From JACDBZ01 sp036262075 (lineage in GTDB: Bacteria > Chloroflexota > Limnocylindria > QHBO01): DNA of 64,000 nt. Location of the stretch: the NCBI GenBank assembly GCA_036262075.1, contig DATAJO010000005.1:1-64000 (forward strand), given 5' to 3'. The notes under the pieces were generated by a model. The model had not been told where the DNA came from and ran no database searches. It saw nothing but the letters and a program-made list of their open reading frames with translations. The position numbers were made by a program, and so were the translations under genes. Positions 32,134-40,652 of this stretch are shown here, one piece after another; the stretch's first letter is position 1; the number at the start of each line of letters is the position of its first letter.

Positions 32134-35031
32134 ATGGCCGACCGCAGACCGCTCCTCATGCTCATCGATGGCCCGAGCCTCGTGTACCGCGGCTACTTCG
32201 CGTTGCCGCCGCTCACGATGTCCGACGGCACGCTCGTGAACGCCGTGTTCGGGTTCCTCCAGATCGTCCTGCGCGGCATGCAGGACGTGAAGCCGGACTA
32301 CGCGATCCTCGCCTTCGACGTCGGGAGGCCGCAGTTCCGGTTCGACGCCTTCCCCGACTACAAGAAGGGCCGTCCCGGCATGCCGGACGACCTGCGCGCC
32401 CAGTTCCCGATCGTCCGGGAGATCGCCCAGATGATGGGCATCGCCATCCGCGAGCTCGAGGGCTACGAGGCCGATGACGTCATCGGCACCCTCGCGACGA
32501 AGGCCACCGCCGCCGGCCTCGACACGATGATCGTGTCCGGCGACCTCGACGGCCTCCAGCTCGTGAACGAGCACGTCCGCCTGCTGACGACCCGGATGGG
32601 CGTCGCGGCGACGGTGATCTACGACGAGGCGAAGGTCATGGAGCGCTACGGCCTCCGGCCCGACCAGATGCTCGACTACAAGGCCCTGAAGGGCGATACC
32701 TCCGACAATATTCCCGGCGTGCCGGGGGTGGGGGAGAAGACGGCGAGCGCCCTGCTCCAGCAGTTCGGCTCGCTCGACAACATCTACGAGCACCTCGATG
32801 AGGTGAAGGGCAAGCTCCGCGATCGGCTGGCCGAGCATCGCGAGTCGGCGTTCATGTCGCGCGAGATCGGCCGCATCCTCACCGACCTGCCGATCGAGCT
32901 CGACGTCGAGGACGCGCGGACCGGCCGATACGACCGCCGCGCCGTGGCGCAGCGCTTCCGCGAGCTCGAGTTCCGCTCGCTCATCGATCGGCTGCCTGCC
33001 TCGTCGATCGCGCCGACCGGCTACGACAACCCGGAGGCGGCGACGAAGGGCGGGCTCCAGCTCAGCCTCGACCTCCTGGGTGGGGCCGCGCCCACGGCCG
33101 GCGAGGTGGCCGAGGAGGGCGGCGCGCCACACTCGCGACCCGACCCGCTCGCCGATCCGGGCGGCGCGATCGAGCACGTCGACCCGAAGATCGTGCGCGC
33201 CGCCGACGACATGGCCGAGCTCGAGCGCTGGCTCGAGGCACACGGCGACGGCATCGGCCTCGGGTGGACCGTGGGCAGCGGCCGGCCGCTGGAGCGGACG
33301 CTGTACGGCGTCGCGCTCGCCGCCGCCGACGGGTCGGCCTACTACGTGCCGTGCGACCCGGAGAGCATCGCCGCCGAGCGGCTGCCGGCCTGGTTCACGC
33401 GCGACGATCGGCTCCGGGTCGGCCACGACATCAAGCAGCTCATGACGACCATGGCGGCGAACCGCGGCCTGGAGCTGCGCGGCACGGTCTGGGACACGCT
33501 CGTCGCCGGGTACATGGTGAACCCGGCGCTGCGCGCGCAGACGATCGACGACCTGGCCGCCACGCGCTTCGACGCCGAGCTGCCGCCGCGACCGGTCTCG
33601 CCGGAGACCGGCGCCGAGGAGCTCGTCATGGCCCGCCGATCGGCGGCCGAGGCGCTCACCGCGCTCCTCGCCCGGCCGCGGCTCGAGGAGGAGCTGCGCG
33701 AGGCCGGCTTGGCGAACCTGTTCTTCGAGGTCGAGATGCCGCTCGTGCCGGTCCTGGCGCGGATGGAGCGCGCCGGCGTGCTCATCGACCGCGAGGCGCT
33801 CGCCGAGATGCACGAGGAGTTCGCCGCCAAGCTCGCCGAGCTCGAGGCGCGCATCTACGAGCTCGTCGGGCACCCGTTCAATATCGGCTCACCGAAGCAG
33901 CTCGAGGTCGTCCTGTTCGACGAGCTGGAGCTCCCGGCAACGAAGCGGACGCGGACGGGCCGATCCACCGATGCATCGGTCCTCGAAGAGCTCAAGGAGC
34001 AGCACGAGGTCGTCAGCCTCATCCTCGAGCACCGGCAGGTCGCGAAGCTGAAGTCGACCTACGTCGACGCGCTCCCGAACCTGGTGGACGCCGAGGGGCG
34101 GCTCCACACGACGTACCAGCAGGCGGTGGCGGCAACCGGGCGCCTGTCGAGCACCGATCCGAACCTCCAGAACATCCCGATCCGGACCGCGCTCGGCCGT
34201 CGCATCCGTCGGGCGTTCGTCGCCCCGCAGGGCAAGCTTCTCCTGGGCGCCGACTACTCGCAGCAGGAGCTCCGCATCCTCGCCCACGTCTCGGGCGACG
34301 AGGGGCTCCGCGCCGACTTCGCGGCCAGGGAGGACATCCACCTCGCCGCGGCCGCCCGCGTCCTCGGCCTCGGACCCGACCAGGTCGGTCCGAAGGAGCG
34401 GAGCGTGGCGAAGATGATCAACTACGGCATCGCCTACGGCCTGTCGGACTACGGCCTCGCCGAGCGGCTGAAGATCCCGCGGGAGGAGGCGCATCGGTTC
34501 ATCGAGGACTACTACGTCGCGTATCCGGGCATCCGGCGCTACACCGTCGAGATGAAGATGCTCGCCCGCGACCAGGGCTTCGTGACCACGCTGCTCGGCC
34601 GGCGCCGCTACCTGCCCGAGCTCACGGCCCGGAACGGCGCCCTCCGATCGGCCGGCGAACGGATGGCGATCAACATGCCGATCCAGGGCACGGCCGCCGA
34701 CGGGATGAAGATCGCCATGGTCCGCCTCGACAGCCTCATGCGCGAGCGCGGCCTCCGCTCCCGGATGCTCCTCCAGGTGCACGACGAGCTCGTGTTCGAG
34801 ACCGATGAAGAGGAGCTGCCCATCCTGGCGTCGCTCGCCAGGGAGGTCATGGAGTCGGCGCTGCCGCTCGACGTGCCGCTCGAGGTCGACCTCAAGGTCG
34901 GCTCGAACTGGGAGGAGATGGACCGATACGAGCGCGACGCGTCCGGGAGCTGGGCGCGCCGCTCGAAGACCGCGGTCGAGGTGGCCCAGGAGGAGGCCGA
35001 CGAGGAGGTCGCCGCCGAGCTCGCCTCCTGA
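32134..35031 (+). CDS. polA: DNA polymerase I
   Basis: A 965-residue enzyme starting at ATG 32134 behind CGGAGGG. Residues 1-290 are the 5'-3' exonuclease (LMLIDGPSLVYRGYF, FDVGRPQFR, GYEADDVIG, DTSDNIPGVPGVG). Residues about 345-520 fold like the 3'-5' exonuclease but lack the DxE metal ligands (IGLGWTVGS in that position), so proofreading is probably lost. The polymerase domain has motif A DYSQQELR (Asp707), the O-helix RSVAKMINYGIAYG with Tyr764 where E. coli has Phe762, and motif C VHDELVFE (Asp884). It acts in excision repair and Okazaki-fragment maturation. A 480-bp repeat-filled gap separates it from mutM. Confidence 0.97.
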   Translation: MADRRPLLMLIDGPSLVYRGYFALPPLTMSDGTLVNAVFGFLQIVLRGMQDVKPDYAILAFDVGRPQFRFDAFPDYKKGRPGMPDDLRAQFPIVREIAQMMGIAIRELEGYEADDVIGTLATKATAAGLDTMIVSGDLDGLQLVNEHVRLLTTRMGVAATVIYDEAKVMERYGLRPDQMLDYKALKGDTSDNIPGVPGVGEKTASALLQQFGSLDNIYEHLDEVKGKLRDRLAEHRESAFMSREIGRILTDLPIELDVEDARTGRYDRRAVAQRFRELEFRSLIDRLPASSIAPTGYDNPEAATKGGLQLSLDLLGGAAPTAGEVAEEGGAPHSRPDPLADPGGAIEHVDPKIVRAADDMAELERWLEAHGDGIGLGWTVGSGRPLERTLYGVALAAADGSAYYVPCDPESIAAERLPAWFTRDDRLRVGHDIKQLMTTMAANRGLELRGTVWDTLVAGYMVNPALRAQTIDDLAATRFDAELPPRPVSPETGAEELVMARRSAAEALTALLARPRLEEELREAGLANLFFEVEMPLVPVLARMERAGVLIDREALAEMHEEFAAKLAELEARIYELVGHPFNIGSPKQLEVVLFDELELPATKRTRTGRSTDASVLEELKEQHEVVSLILEHRQVAKLKSTYVDALPNLVDAEGRLHTTYQQAVAATGRLSSTDPNLQNIPIRTALGRRIRRAFVAPQGKLLLGADYSQQELRILAHVSGDEGLRADFAAREDIHLAAAARVLGLGPDQVGPKERSVAKMINYGIAYGLSDYGLAERLKIPREEAHRFIEDYYVAYPGIRRYTVEMKMLARDQGFVTTLLGRRRYLPELTARNGALRSAGERMAINMPIQGTAADGMKIAMVRLDSLMRERGLRSRMLLQVHDELVFETDEEELPILASLAREVMESALPLDVPLEVDLKVGSNWEEMDRYERDASGSWARRSKTAVEVAQEEADEEVAAELAS

Positions 35032-35055
35032 CCCGCGCAGCTCCGTCGTCGGCGG

Positions 35056-35470
35056 CGCCGAACGCGCCAGATTCCCGTCAGGTGGGCGTTATGCCATCTC
35101 GGCGAGCCGCGAACGGACACGCCACGCGGGGTCATTCCCGTGAGGTGGGAATCTGGCCGGTTGGCGGGCCGTTCGGCGCCGTAACGCTCACTGAACGGGA
35201 ATCTGGCAGGCTCGCGGCCCGCAGGGCTGGGCTCGAGGCGCCGCACACGCGGACATGAGGGACGAACGCGCCAAATTCCCGTCAGGTGGGCGTTACGCCA
35301 TCTCCGCGAGCCGCGAACGGACACCCCACGCGGGGCCATTCCCACCAGGTGGGAATCTGGCCGCTTCGCGGCCCGTTCGGCGCCGTAATGCTCACGGAAC
35401 GGGAATTTGGCCGGTTCGCAGGCCGTTCGGCGCCGTAATGCTCACTCAACGGGGATCCGGCTCGTTCGCC
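35056..35470. repeat. dispersed 50-bp-period repeat, cluster B
   Basis: The 480-bp gap between polA and mutM (35032-35511) holds no gene but seven copies of the same element. Forward cores start at 35071 and 35275, inverted copies at 35181, 35381 and 35431 (the last two exactly 50 bases apart), and two palindromic hybrids read ATTCCC-N7-GGGAAT near 35134 and 35339. A unit of about 150 bases (35056-35210) is duplicated at 35259-35415, offset by 203 bases and clearly diverged. Confidence 0.85.
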
Positions 35471-35511
35471 CGCTGAGACGGCGGACGCGGAGTTCGGGCA
35501 CACTCCCGGGC

Positions 35512-36429
35512 ATGCCGGAGCTGCCTGAAGTCGAGACCGTGGCGCGCGACCTCCAGCGCTGGGTCGCGGGAGCGACGATCGCGCGGGCCGAGGTGTCGTG
35601 GGATCGGACGATCCGCCATCCGCAGCCGTCCGAGCGGTTCGTGGCCGAGATCGAGGGCGCCACCATCCAGCGCGTCACGCGGCGCGCGAAGACGGTCCTC
35701 ATCCACCTGGTGGACGGGCGAGTCATGACCGTCGCGCTGCGGATGACCGGGGCGCTCATCGTCACGGAGCCGGGGACGCCGCCCGACCCGTACACAAGGG
35801 TCGTGTTCCATCTCGCCGACGGCCGCGAGCTCCGATACCGCGACATTCGGAAGTTCGGCCGCATCGGCCTGTGGCCGGGCGGCGGGCTGCGGAGCGTCGG
35901 GGCCGGGCGCGGGGCGCGGTCGCGGAAGATCGCGGAGGACGCGGGGCGCCGGTACCGCATCGGCGAGGTGTTCAGCGGCCACGGACCCGAGCCGCTCAGC
36001 CGGACCTTCAGCGCACGGCGGTTCGCCGAGCGGCTCGCCCGGCGCTCGGCGCGCCTGAAGACGCTTCTCCTCGACCAGTCGTTCATCGCCGGGGTCGGGA
36101 ACATCTACGCCGACGAGGCGCTGTGGCGGGCGCGCCTCCACCCGCTTCGCGCGGCGAGCACGTTGAGCGAGGCGGAGGTCCGGCGGCTGCATCGGACCGT
36201 GCGGCAGGTCCTGCGCGAGGGGATCGAGAACCGCGGCGCGAGCTTCAGCGACTACGTCGGGGCCGATGGCGAGCCGGGAAACAACGCCGAGCGGCTCGCG
36301 GTCTATCGGCGCACCGGCGAGCCCTGCTACCGATGCGGCCGGCGGATCGAGCGCATCGTCGTCGGGCAGCGCAGCACGCACTTCTGCCCACGCTGCCAGC
36401 CCGCGCCGGCCGAGGAGGGCGTGGCGTGA
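35512..36429 (+). CDS. mutM: formamidopyrimidine-DNA glycosylase
   Basis: A 305-residue bifunctional glycosylase/AP lyase. The mature N-terminus PELPEVETVARDL supplies the catalytic Pro and Glu. A conserved Lys lies in RRAKTVLIHL (about 60). The helix-two-turn-helix reads SFIAGVGNIYADEALW, and a C-terminal zinc finger reads CYRCG...CPRC (about 269-296). It removes 8-oxoguanine and formamidopyrimidines. A Gly/Arg-rich loop of about 20 residues (near 128-145) makes it somewhat longer than the usual 270-290. The stop overlaps the coaE start by 4 bp. Confidence 0.96.
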   Translation: MPELPEVETVARDLQRWVAGATIARAEVSWDRTIRHPQPSERFVAEIEGATIQRVTRRAKTVLIHLVDGRVMTVALRMTGALIVTEPGTPPDPYTRVVFHLADGRELRYRDIRKFGRIGLWPGGGLRSVGAGRGARSRKIAEDAGRRYRIGEVFSGHGPEPLSRTFSARRFAERLARRSARLKTLLLDQSFIAGVGNIYADEALWRARLHPLRAASTLSEAEVRRLHRTVRQVLREGIENRGASFSDYVGADGEPGNNAERLAVYRRTGEPCYRCGRRIERIVVGQRSTHFCPRCQPAPAEEGVA

Positions 36430-37004
36430 AGGTCATCGGCCTGACCGGCAACATCGGCTGCGGGAAGTCGACCGTGGCGGGCATGCTGCGCGAGCTCGGG
36501 GCGGTGCATATCGACGCGGACCGGGTGGCGCGGACGATCCGCCGCAACGACGCCGATGCGCGCGAGGAGATCCTCCAGCGCTTCGGGACCGATGATCCGA
36601 CCGAGCTCGGGCGGATCGTGTTCGGCGACCCGCGAGCGCTGCGCGACCTCGAGGCGATCCTGCATCCCCGGGTGCGCGGCGCGATCCGTGCCCGGCTCGC
36701 CGAGCTCGCCGAGGCCGGTCAGCCGGTCGTCGTGGTCGAGGCCATCAAGCTCCTCGAGTCGCCGCTCGCCGACGAGTGCGACGCGATCTGGGTCGTGCGC
36801 TGCGACGAAGCCGATGCGATCGCGCGCCTCGCCCAGGGCCGGGGGATGGACGAGGAGAGCGCGCGGCAGCGGCTGGCGAACCAGTCGCCGCAGGAGGAGA
36901 AGATCGCGGTGGCCGACGCCGTCATCGACGGGTCGGCCCCGCTGGAGGAGACGCTTCGCCAGGTGGAGCGCTCCCTGGCGATGCTGCTGGAGTCGCCCGG
37001 CTAG
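36426..37004 (+). CDS. coaE: dephospho-CoA kinase
   Basis: A 192-residue kinase for the last step of CoA synthesis, phosphorylating the 3'-OH of dephospho-CoA. The P-loop is GLTGNIGCGKST (residues 5-16). The HIDADRVAR segment, HPRV near 79 and LLESPLADECD follow in the usual order. The GTG start overlaps the mutM stop as GTGA (36426-36429), giving translational coupling, an arrangement seen in many Gram-positive bacteria. Its 3' end overlaps convergent cpaB by 4 bp. Confidence 0.95.
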   Translation: MKVIGLTGNIGCGKSTVAGMLRELGAVHIDADRVARTIRRNDADAREEILQRFGTDDPTELGRIVFGDPRALRDLEAILHPRVRGAIRARLAELAEAGQPVVVVEAIKLLESPLADECDAIWVVRCDEADAIARLAQGRGMDEESARQRLANQSPQEEKIAVADAVIDGSAPLEETLRQVERSLAMLLESPG

Positions 37005-37822
37005 CGCCCGGCCTGCTCCTCGTCGAGGGGCGGCGGCTGGGGGATCGGGAAGCCGAACTCGTCGATGAGCATGTCGATCGTCGAGCCGTCGGTATCGGCG
37101 ACGCGATCGTCCTGGTCGGGCCGGAGGGCCATCGTGAACACGCCGCCCGCCGCGGCAAGCTCGGCGATCTTCTCGGCCGTCGCCACGTCGGTGCGGAGGA
37201 TGTAGAGCGTCCCGTTCCGGGAGAGGATCGTCATCGACTGGAGCGTGACCTTCGTCGACGGCCCGGGCAGGAACTGCGTCTCCTGCGCATCGGCCTCGTC
37301 CGGGTCGAGTCCGACCTCGGGGTTGATCGCCATCGTGACGATGAGGTCGACGCGCTGGCCGGGGACGAGCGTGCCGCCGACGGCGTTCGCATCGGCGACC
37401 GTGACGCTCACCGCGCGGAGGTCCGGTCCGTTCGGGTCGAACTCCTGTCCCGGCTCGAGGATCGAGAACGTCTGGCCCTCGGTCGTCGAGGCGAGGAGGT
37501 TGAGCGTCATGAGCTGCCCGCTCGCGACCGGGACGCCGACCACGCGGCCGATGACGTCCTCGAGCGAGGAGAACGCGGTCGCGTTCGTCGTGTCCGCCGG
37601 GACGCTCCGGACGGCGACGTCGCCCTCCTCGATCGCCTTGCGGGCCGGGATGTCCCGCGTCGCGACGACGACGTCGCGCATCTCGACCTCCTGCGTCCCG
37701 GTCAGGCCGCTCGCCTGGAGGGCGAAGAAGACCGTTGCCGCGACGAGCAGGGCGACGATGAGGCCGACGGCGATGTAGACCTTCGATCGTCTGCTGTTCG
37801 TGTTCGAGTATTCGAGTTCCAT
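37001..37822 (-). CDS. cpaB: Flp pilus assembly protein CpaB/RcpC
   Basis: A 273-residue protein with one N-terminal membrane helix (about 16-36), then a SAF domain starting VVVATRDIPARKAIEEGDV (about 51-69). The CpaB/RcpC C-terminal region carries VADANAVGGTLVPGQRVDLIVT near 140-160. CpaB is a periplasmic or cell-wall-side component of the tad/Flp type IVb pilus machinery. It is the last of three minus-strand pilus genes (TadE, TadG, CpaB). The secretion ATPase, platform and pilin genes are not in this window. Confidence 0.9.
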   Translation of the reverse strand: MELEYSNTNSRRSKVYIAVGLIVALLVAATVFFALQASGLTGTQEVEMRDVVVATRDIPARKAIEEGDVAVRSVPADTTNATAFSSLEDVIGRVVGVPVASGQLMTLNLLASTTEGQTFSILEPGQEFDPNGPDLRAVSVTVADANAVGGTLVPGQRVDLIVTMAINPEVGLDPDEADAQETQFLPGPSTKVTLQSMTILSRNGTLYILRTDVATAEKIAELAAAGGVFTMALRPDQDDRVADTDGSTIDMLIDEFGFPIPQPPPLDEEQAGR

Positions 37823-37854
37823 GAGGTTCAGCTGCGCTCCTGGTGGGGTCGGAA

Positions 37855-37931
37855 TCGGTGGGCTACGACCTCGGGTGGCCTACGACCACGGGGGGCCGAT
37901 CACCACGCGTGGGCTACGACCACGGGACGAG
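37855..37931. repeat. 17-bp tandem repeat between tadG and cpaB
   Basis: Four 17-base units begin at 37864, 37881, 37898 and 37915. Three start TACGACC and the third is degenerate (GATCACC), each followed by a CG-rich ACGGGTGGGC-like part. The last unit runs into the final codons of the tadG-like gene, whose stop is at 37914. Confidence 0.65.
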
Positions 37932-39884
37932 GCGGGCGCGCTGCGCGCGCCGCAGGTTCTGGTCCCCCGGATCGGCCGAGATACCGGAGACGGCATGGCC
38001 GGTGATCGAGTTCGAGGAGATGGTGTCGACCTGGAAGACGGCGAAGCCGATGATGTCGACGTACTGGCCGGAGCTCGTGGTCGTGGCGACGGTGAACCGG
38101 ACGCGCTGGAGGTGGGTCACCGGCTGGCCGTCGCCGTTCGTGCCATGCGCACGGACGGTGAACATGTAGCAGCCCTGGGACAGCCCGGTCGTGTTGATCG
38201 ACAGCGTCGAGAGGGTGCCCTGGCCGTTGCCCGGCGTGACCGACGTCGCGCTGAAGCTGATCGACGCCAGGCCAAGCGGCTCCGGGTTGAGCGAGCAGTC
38301 CGTGAACGAATCGGTGTCCCAGCTCAGCGTCACCGGCGTCTCCAGGCTCGGGCCGCCGTCCCAGGCCTGGCCGCTGGTCGAGACGCGGATGGGGAGGCTG
38401 ATCGGCCCGCCGAGCGAGCCGGTCGATCCGTCGAGGACCGAGTTCACGAGGCTGAAGTCGCGCGTGACCTTCATGTCGCCGGCGTCGTTGTAGTCGCCGT
38501 CACCGTTCGCATCGGTCTGGATGCGGACGGGAACCGGCACGCGCCGCTGCTGGTAGTACGGGTTGCCGGACTCGCCCTCGACCCAGACGGTGTAGATGCC
38601 GGCCGGCACGTCCAGGGTCTGGAAGTCGTCCATCCGGACCGTCGTGCCGTTCTTCGCCGGCAGGAAGACGTTCGTCGACCAGGTGGGCTGGCCCATCGTG
38701 CCGGTCGTCGGGGTCGTGCTCGGCGGATCGGCGACGATGTTGTACTCGGGCGTCCCGTTCGTGGTGGCCGAGAAGTCGCCCTTGATCGAGAGCGTGACCG
38801 TGCTCGAGAACTGGGCGTTGCGTGACACCCGCACGGTCGGGCCGTCGACCGGCGAGGTCGTCGTCGACGGCAGGCTGATCTCGACCGGCGGGGTGAGCGA
38901 GAAGTCGGGGATCTCCATCACCGTGCCGTCGTAGACGGCGAGGAGGAGGCGGTCGCCGACCTTGTAGGCGTCGTCGAAGTTGCCGACGACGAACGAGGTG
39001 CTGTTGCCCGACAGGACGGCGACCTGGGTCGTGCCGTCCGGCGGCGTGCTGACCGGCGGGAACGCCGGACCCGGGTAGCCGGTGATGAGGTACTCGCCCT
39101 CGATGTCCTTCAGCGTGTTCGGGTTCGTCCCGGCGGTGACGCCGTTGTAGTAGACGCGGGTGTCGACGCCCTCGAAGTTCCGGACGTCGAGCGCGATGAA
39201 CCCGCGGAAGCTCGAGTCGTTCGCGGCCTTGCTGTCCGGTCCGTAGATCGCGAACGTCGGGCCCGGTTGCGCCTCGCTGGCAGGGACCCGCGTGCCGTAG
39301 CCGCGCGGATTCGTCGGGTCGACCGAGCCGGACGAGCTCGTGGCGGCCGTGGCGAGGTGGTCGACGAAGCCGCCGCCCGGGCCGGGCGGGTTCGCGTAGC
39401 GACGCGCGACGATCGGGACGGCCGGGCCGCCCTGGAGGTCGCAGCGCGCCCGCGCGCCGGCCTCGAGGCTGTTCACCCCGACGAGGCGGGCGAGGAGCGT
39501 CTCGACCGACGAGGAGATCGCCACGCGGACGGTCGTGCCGGCCACGACGATCCCGCTCGTCATCTCGTCGGCGGTGATCGAGCCGTTGCCGTCCTCGTCG
39601 GCGTACGTGGCGGGGGAGGCGATCGTCGCCGTGGCGCCCGACGGCGAGCCCTGGAGGTTGGCCGCGGCGACCATCGAGGCCTTGCTGGCGGCGGAGTTGT
39701 CGGACTCGCCCTCGATGAGGGAGCGGCACGCGGCGAGCGCGGCCGCATCGGCGGCGTTCTGGGTATGGCGGCGCTCGGCGACCTGGCGGCCGATGTCGAC
39801 GCTGAACCCCGCGAAGGCGAGAAGGACGGTGACGATGATCGCGAACAGGACGAGGATCTGCCCGCGCTCCCGGGTCGGGGGCAT
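37914..39884 (-). CDS. TadG-like pilus-associated protein
   Basis: A 656-residue protein. Its start MPPTRERGQILVLFAIIVTV is the Flp pilus-assembly TadE/G-like N-terminal helix with the GQ-x-hydrophobic and Glu/Arg features, followed by SVDIGRQVAERRHTQNAADAAALAA (about 27-51), the TadG consensus. The long exported remainder consists of beta-rich segments with Thr/Ser-rich sequence and a PNTL-like middle. It would be anchored in the membrane and facing out. The start ATG shares its last base with the tadE stop (TGATG at 39882-39886). The C-terminal codons extend into a 17-bp tandem repeat. Confidence 0.85.
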   Translation of the reverse strand: MPPTRERGQILVLFAIIVTVLLAFAGFSVDIGRQVAERRHTQNAADAAALAACRSLIEGESDNSAASKASMVAAANLQGSPSGATATIASPATYADEDGNGSITADEMTSGIVVAGTTVRVAISSSVETLLARLVGVNSLEAGARARCDLQGGPAVPIVARRYANPPGPGGGFVDHLATAATSSSGSVDPTNPRGYGTRVPASEAQPGPTFAIYGPDSKAANDSSFRGFIALDVRNFEGVDTRVYYNGVTAGTNPNTLKDIEGEYLITGYPGPAFPPVSTPPDGTTQVAVLSGNSTSFVVGNFDDAYKVGDRLLLAVYDGTVMEIPDFSLTPPVEISLPSTTTSPVDGPTVRVSRNAQFSSTVTLSIKGDFSATTNGTPEYNIVADPPSTTPTTGTMGQPTWSTNVFLPAKNGTTVRMDDFQTLDVPAGIYTVWVEGESGNPYYQQRRVPVPVRIQTDANGDGDYNDAGDMKVTRDFSLVNSVLDGSTGSLGGPISLPIRVSTSGQAWDGGPSLETPVTLSWDTDSFTDCSLNPEPLGLASISFSATSVTPGNGQGTLSTLSINTTGLSQGCYMFTVRAHGTNGDGQPVTHLQRVRFTVATTTSSGQYVDIIGFAVFQVDTISSNSITGHAVSGISADPGDQNLRRAQRARLVPWS

Positions 39885-40489
39885 CAGTTCATCACCATCG
39901 TCGTCGTCGCGGAATGGACGAACCGGCCGCTCCCATCGGTCGAAAGGAGGGCGCCGATGAGCGGCACGACGATGTCGGACCGATACGTGAGCGTCACCTG
40001 GACGAGGCAGCCGGCCGGATCGGTGGCGGTGCAGTACGTTCCGGTCGTCGGGCACGGCGACGTCGAGGTCGCCATCGACGAGCAGAGCGTGATCGTCACG
40101 TCGCCGCTGACCCATCGGTCGTGGAGGCCGTCACCGTTGAGGTCCGATGCGCCGCCGATGCCGCACGGCCGGGTGGCGCTGAAATTCGGCGAGCTGGCGG
40201 ACAGGAGGCCGAACGAGCGGACCGCCGCGTCGACGGCCGTCGTGCATCGGTCGAGGTCGTTCACCGACCGGGAGACCTCGATGTCGTAGCGCGCGATCGT
40301 GGCGGCGCGGGCCGCCTCGCGCGCCGCGTTCGTGAGGGTGACGTTGGCCCCGAAGAGCAGGCCGAACTGGATGATGCCGACGACGATGAGGAGGGCGGGC
40401 AGCAGCACGAACGCGAGCTCGACCATGGCCTGGCCACGGAGCTCGCGTCGCGGCCGCCGGGATCGGGACGGGAGGCGGGGACGGGGCAC
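39884..40489 (-). CDS. TadE-like pilus assembly protein
   Basis: A 201-residue minor-pilin-like protein. A basic N-terminus is followed by RGQAMVELAFVLLPALLIVVGIIQFGLLFG (about 18-47), the TadE signature with a conserved Glu in the hydrophobic helix. An exported domain with five Cys residues follows. TadE-like pseudopilins are processed by a TadV-type peptidase and join the Flp pilus. The GTG start gives the only sensible N-terminus. It is the first gene of tadE-tadG-cpaB. Confidence 0.88.
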   Translation of the reverse strand: MPRPRLPSRSRRPRRELRGQAMVELAFVLLPALLIVVGIIQFGLLFGANVTLTNAAREAARAATIARYDIEVSRSVNDLDRCTTAVDAAVRSFGLLSASSPNFSATRPCGIGGASDLNGDGLHDRWVSGDVTITLCSSMATSTSPCPTTGTYCTATDPAGCLVQVTLTYRSDIVVPLIGALLSTDGSGRFVHSATTTMVMN

Positions 40490-40638
40490 GTGCGTTGGAA
40501 ATGCTCGATTCGTGATTCGGGATTTGGCGGGCAGCCGTGATCGATCGTAGGAAGCGGTGGTCCGGATCGGTATAGGCCCCTTGGGTTCGTCCGATGGGAC
40601 GGTTGGGCGCCCGTTCGGCCGGTCGGGGGCGGCGTCGC

Positions 40639-40644
40639 TAGAAT
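40639..40644 (+). promoter_or_regulatory. -10 box of uvrB
   Basis: TAGAAT lies eight bases before ATG 40653 with no Shine-Dalgarno, matching the arrangement at uvrC. No CGAAC-N4-GTTCG box lies upstream, so SOS control of uvrB is not evident. Confidence 0.5.
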
Positions 40645-40652
40645 CGGACGCG

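Noticed and set aside
40499..40531. Possible degenerate copy of the dispersed repeat upstream of uvrB (AATGCTC ... GGGATTTGG)
   Set aside because: The spacing between the two halves is 12 instead of 7 bases and only short words match, so chance similarity is as likely.
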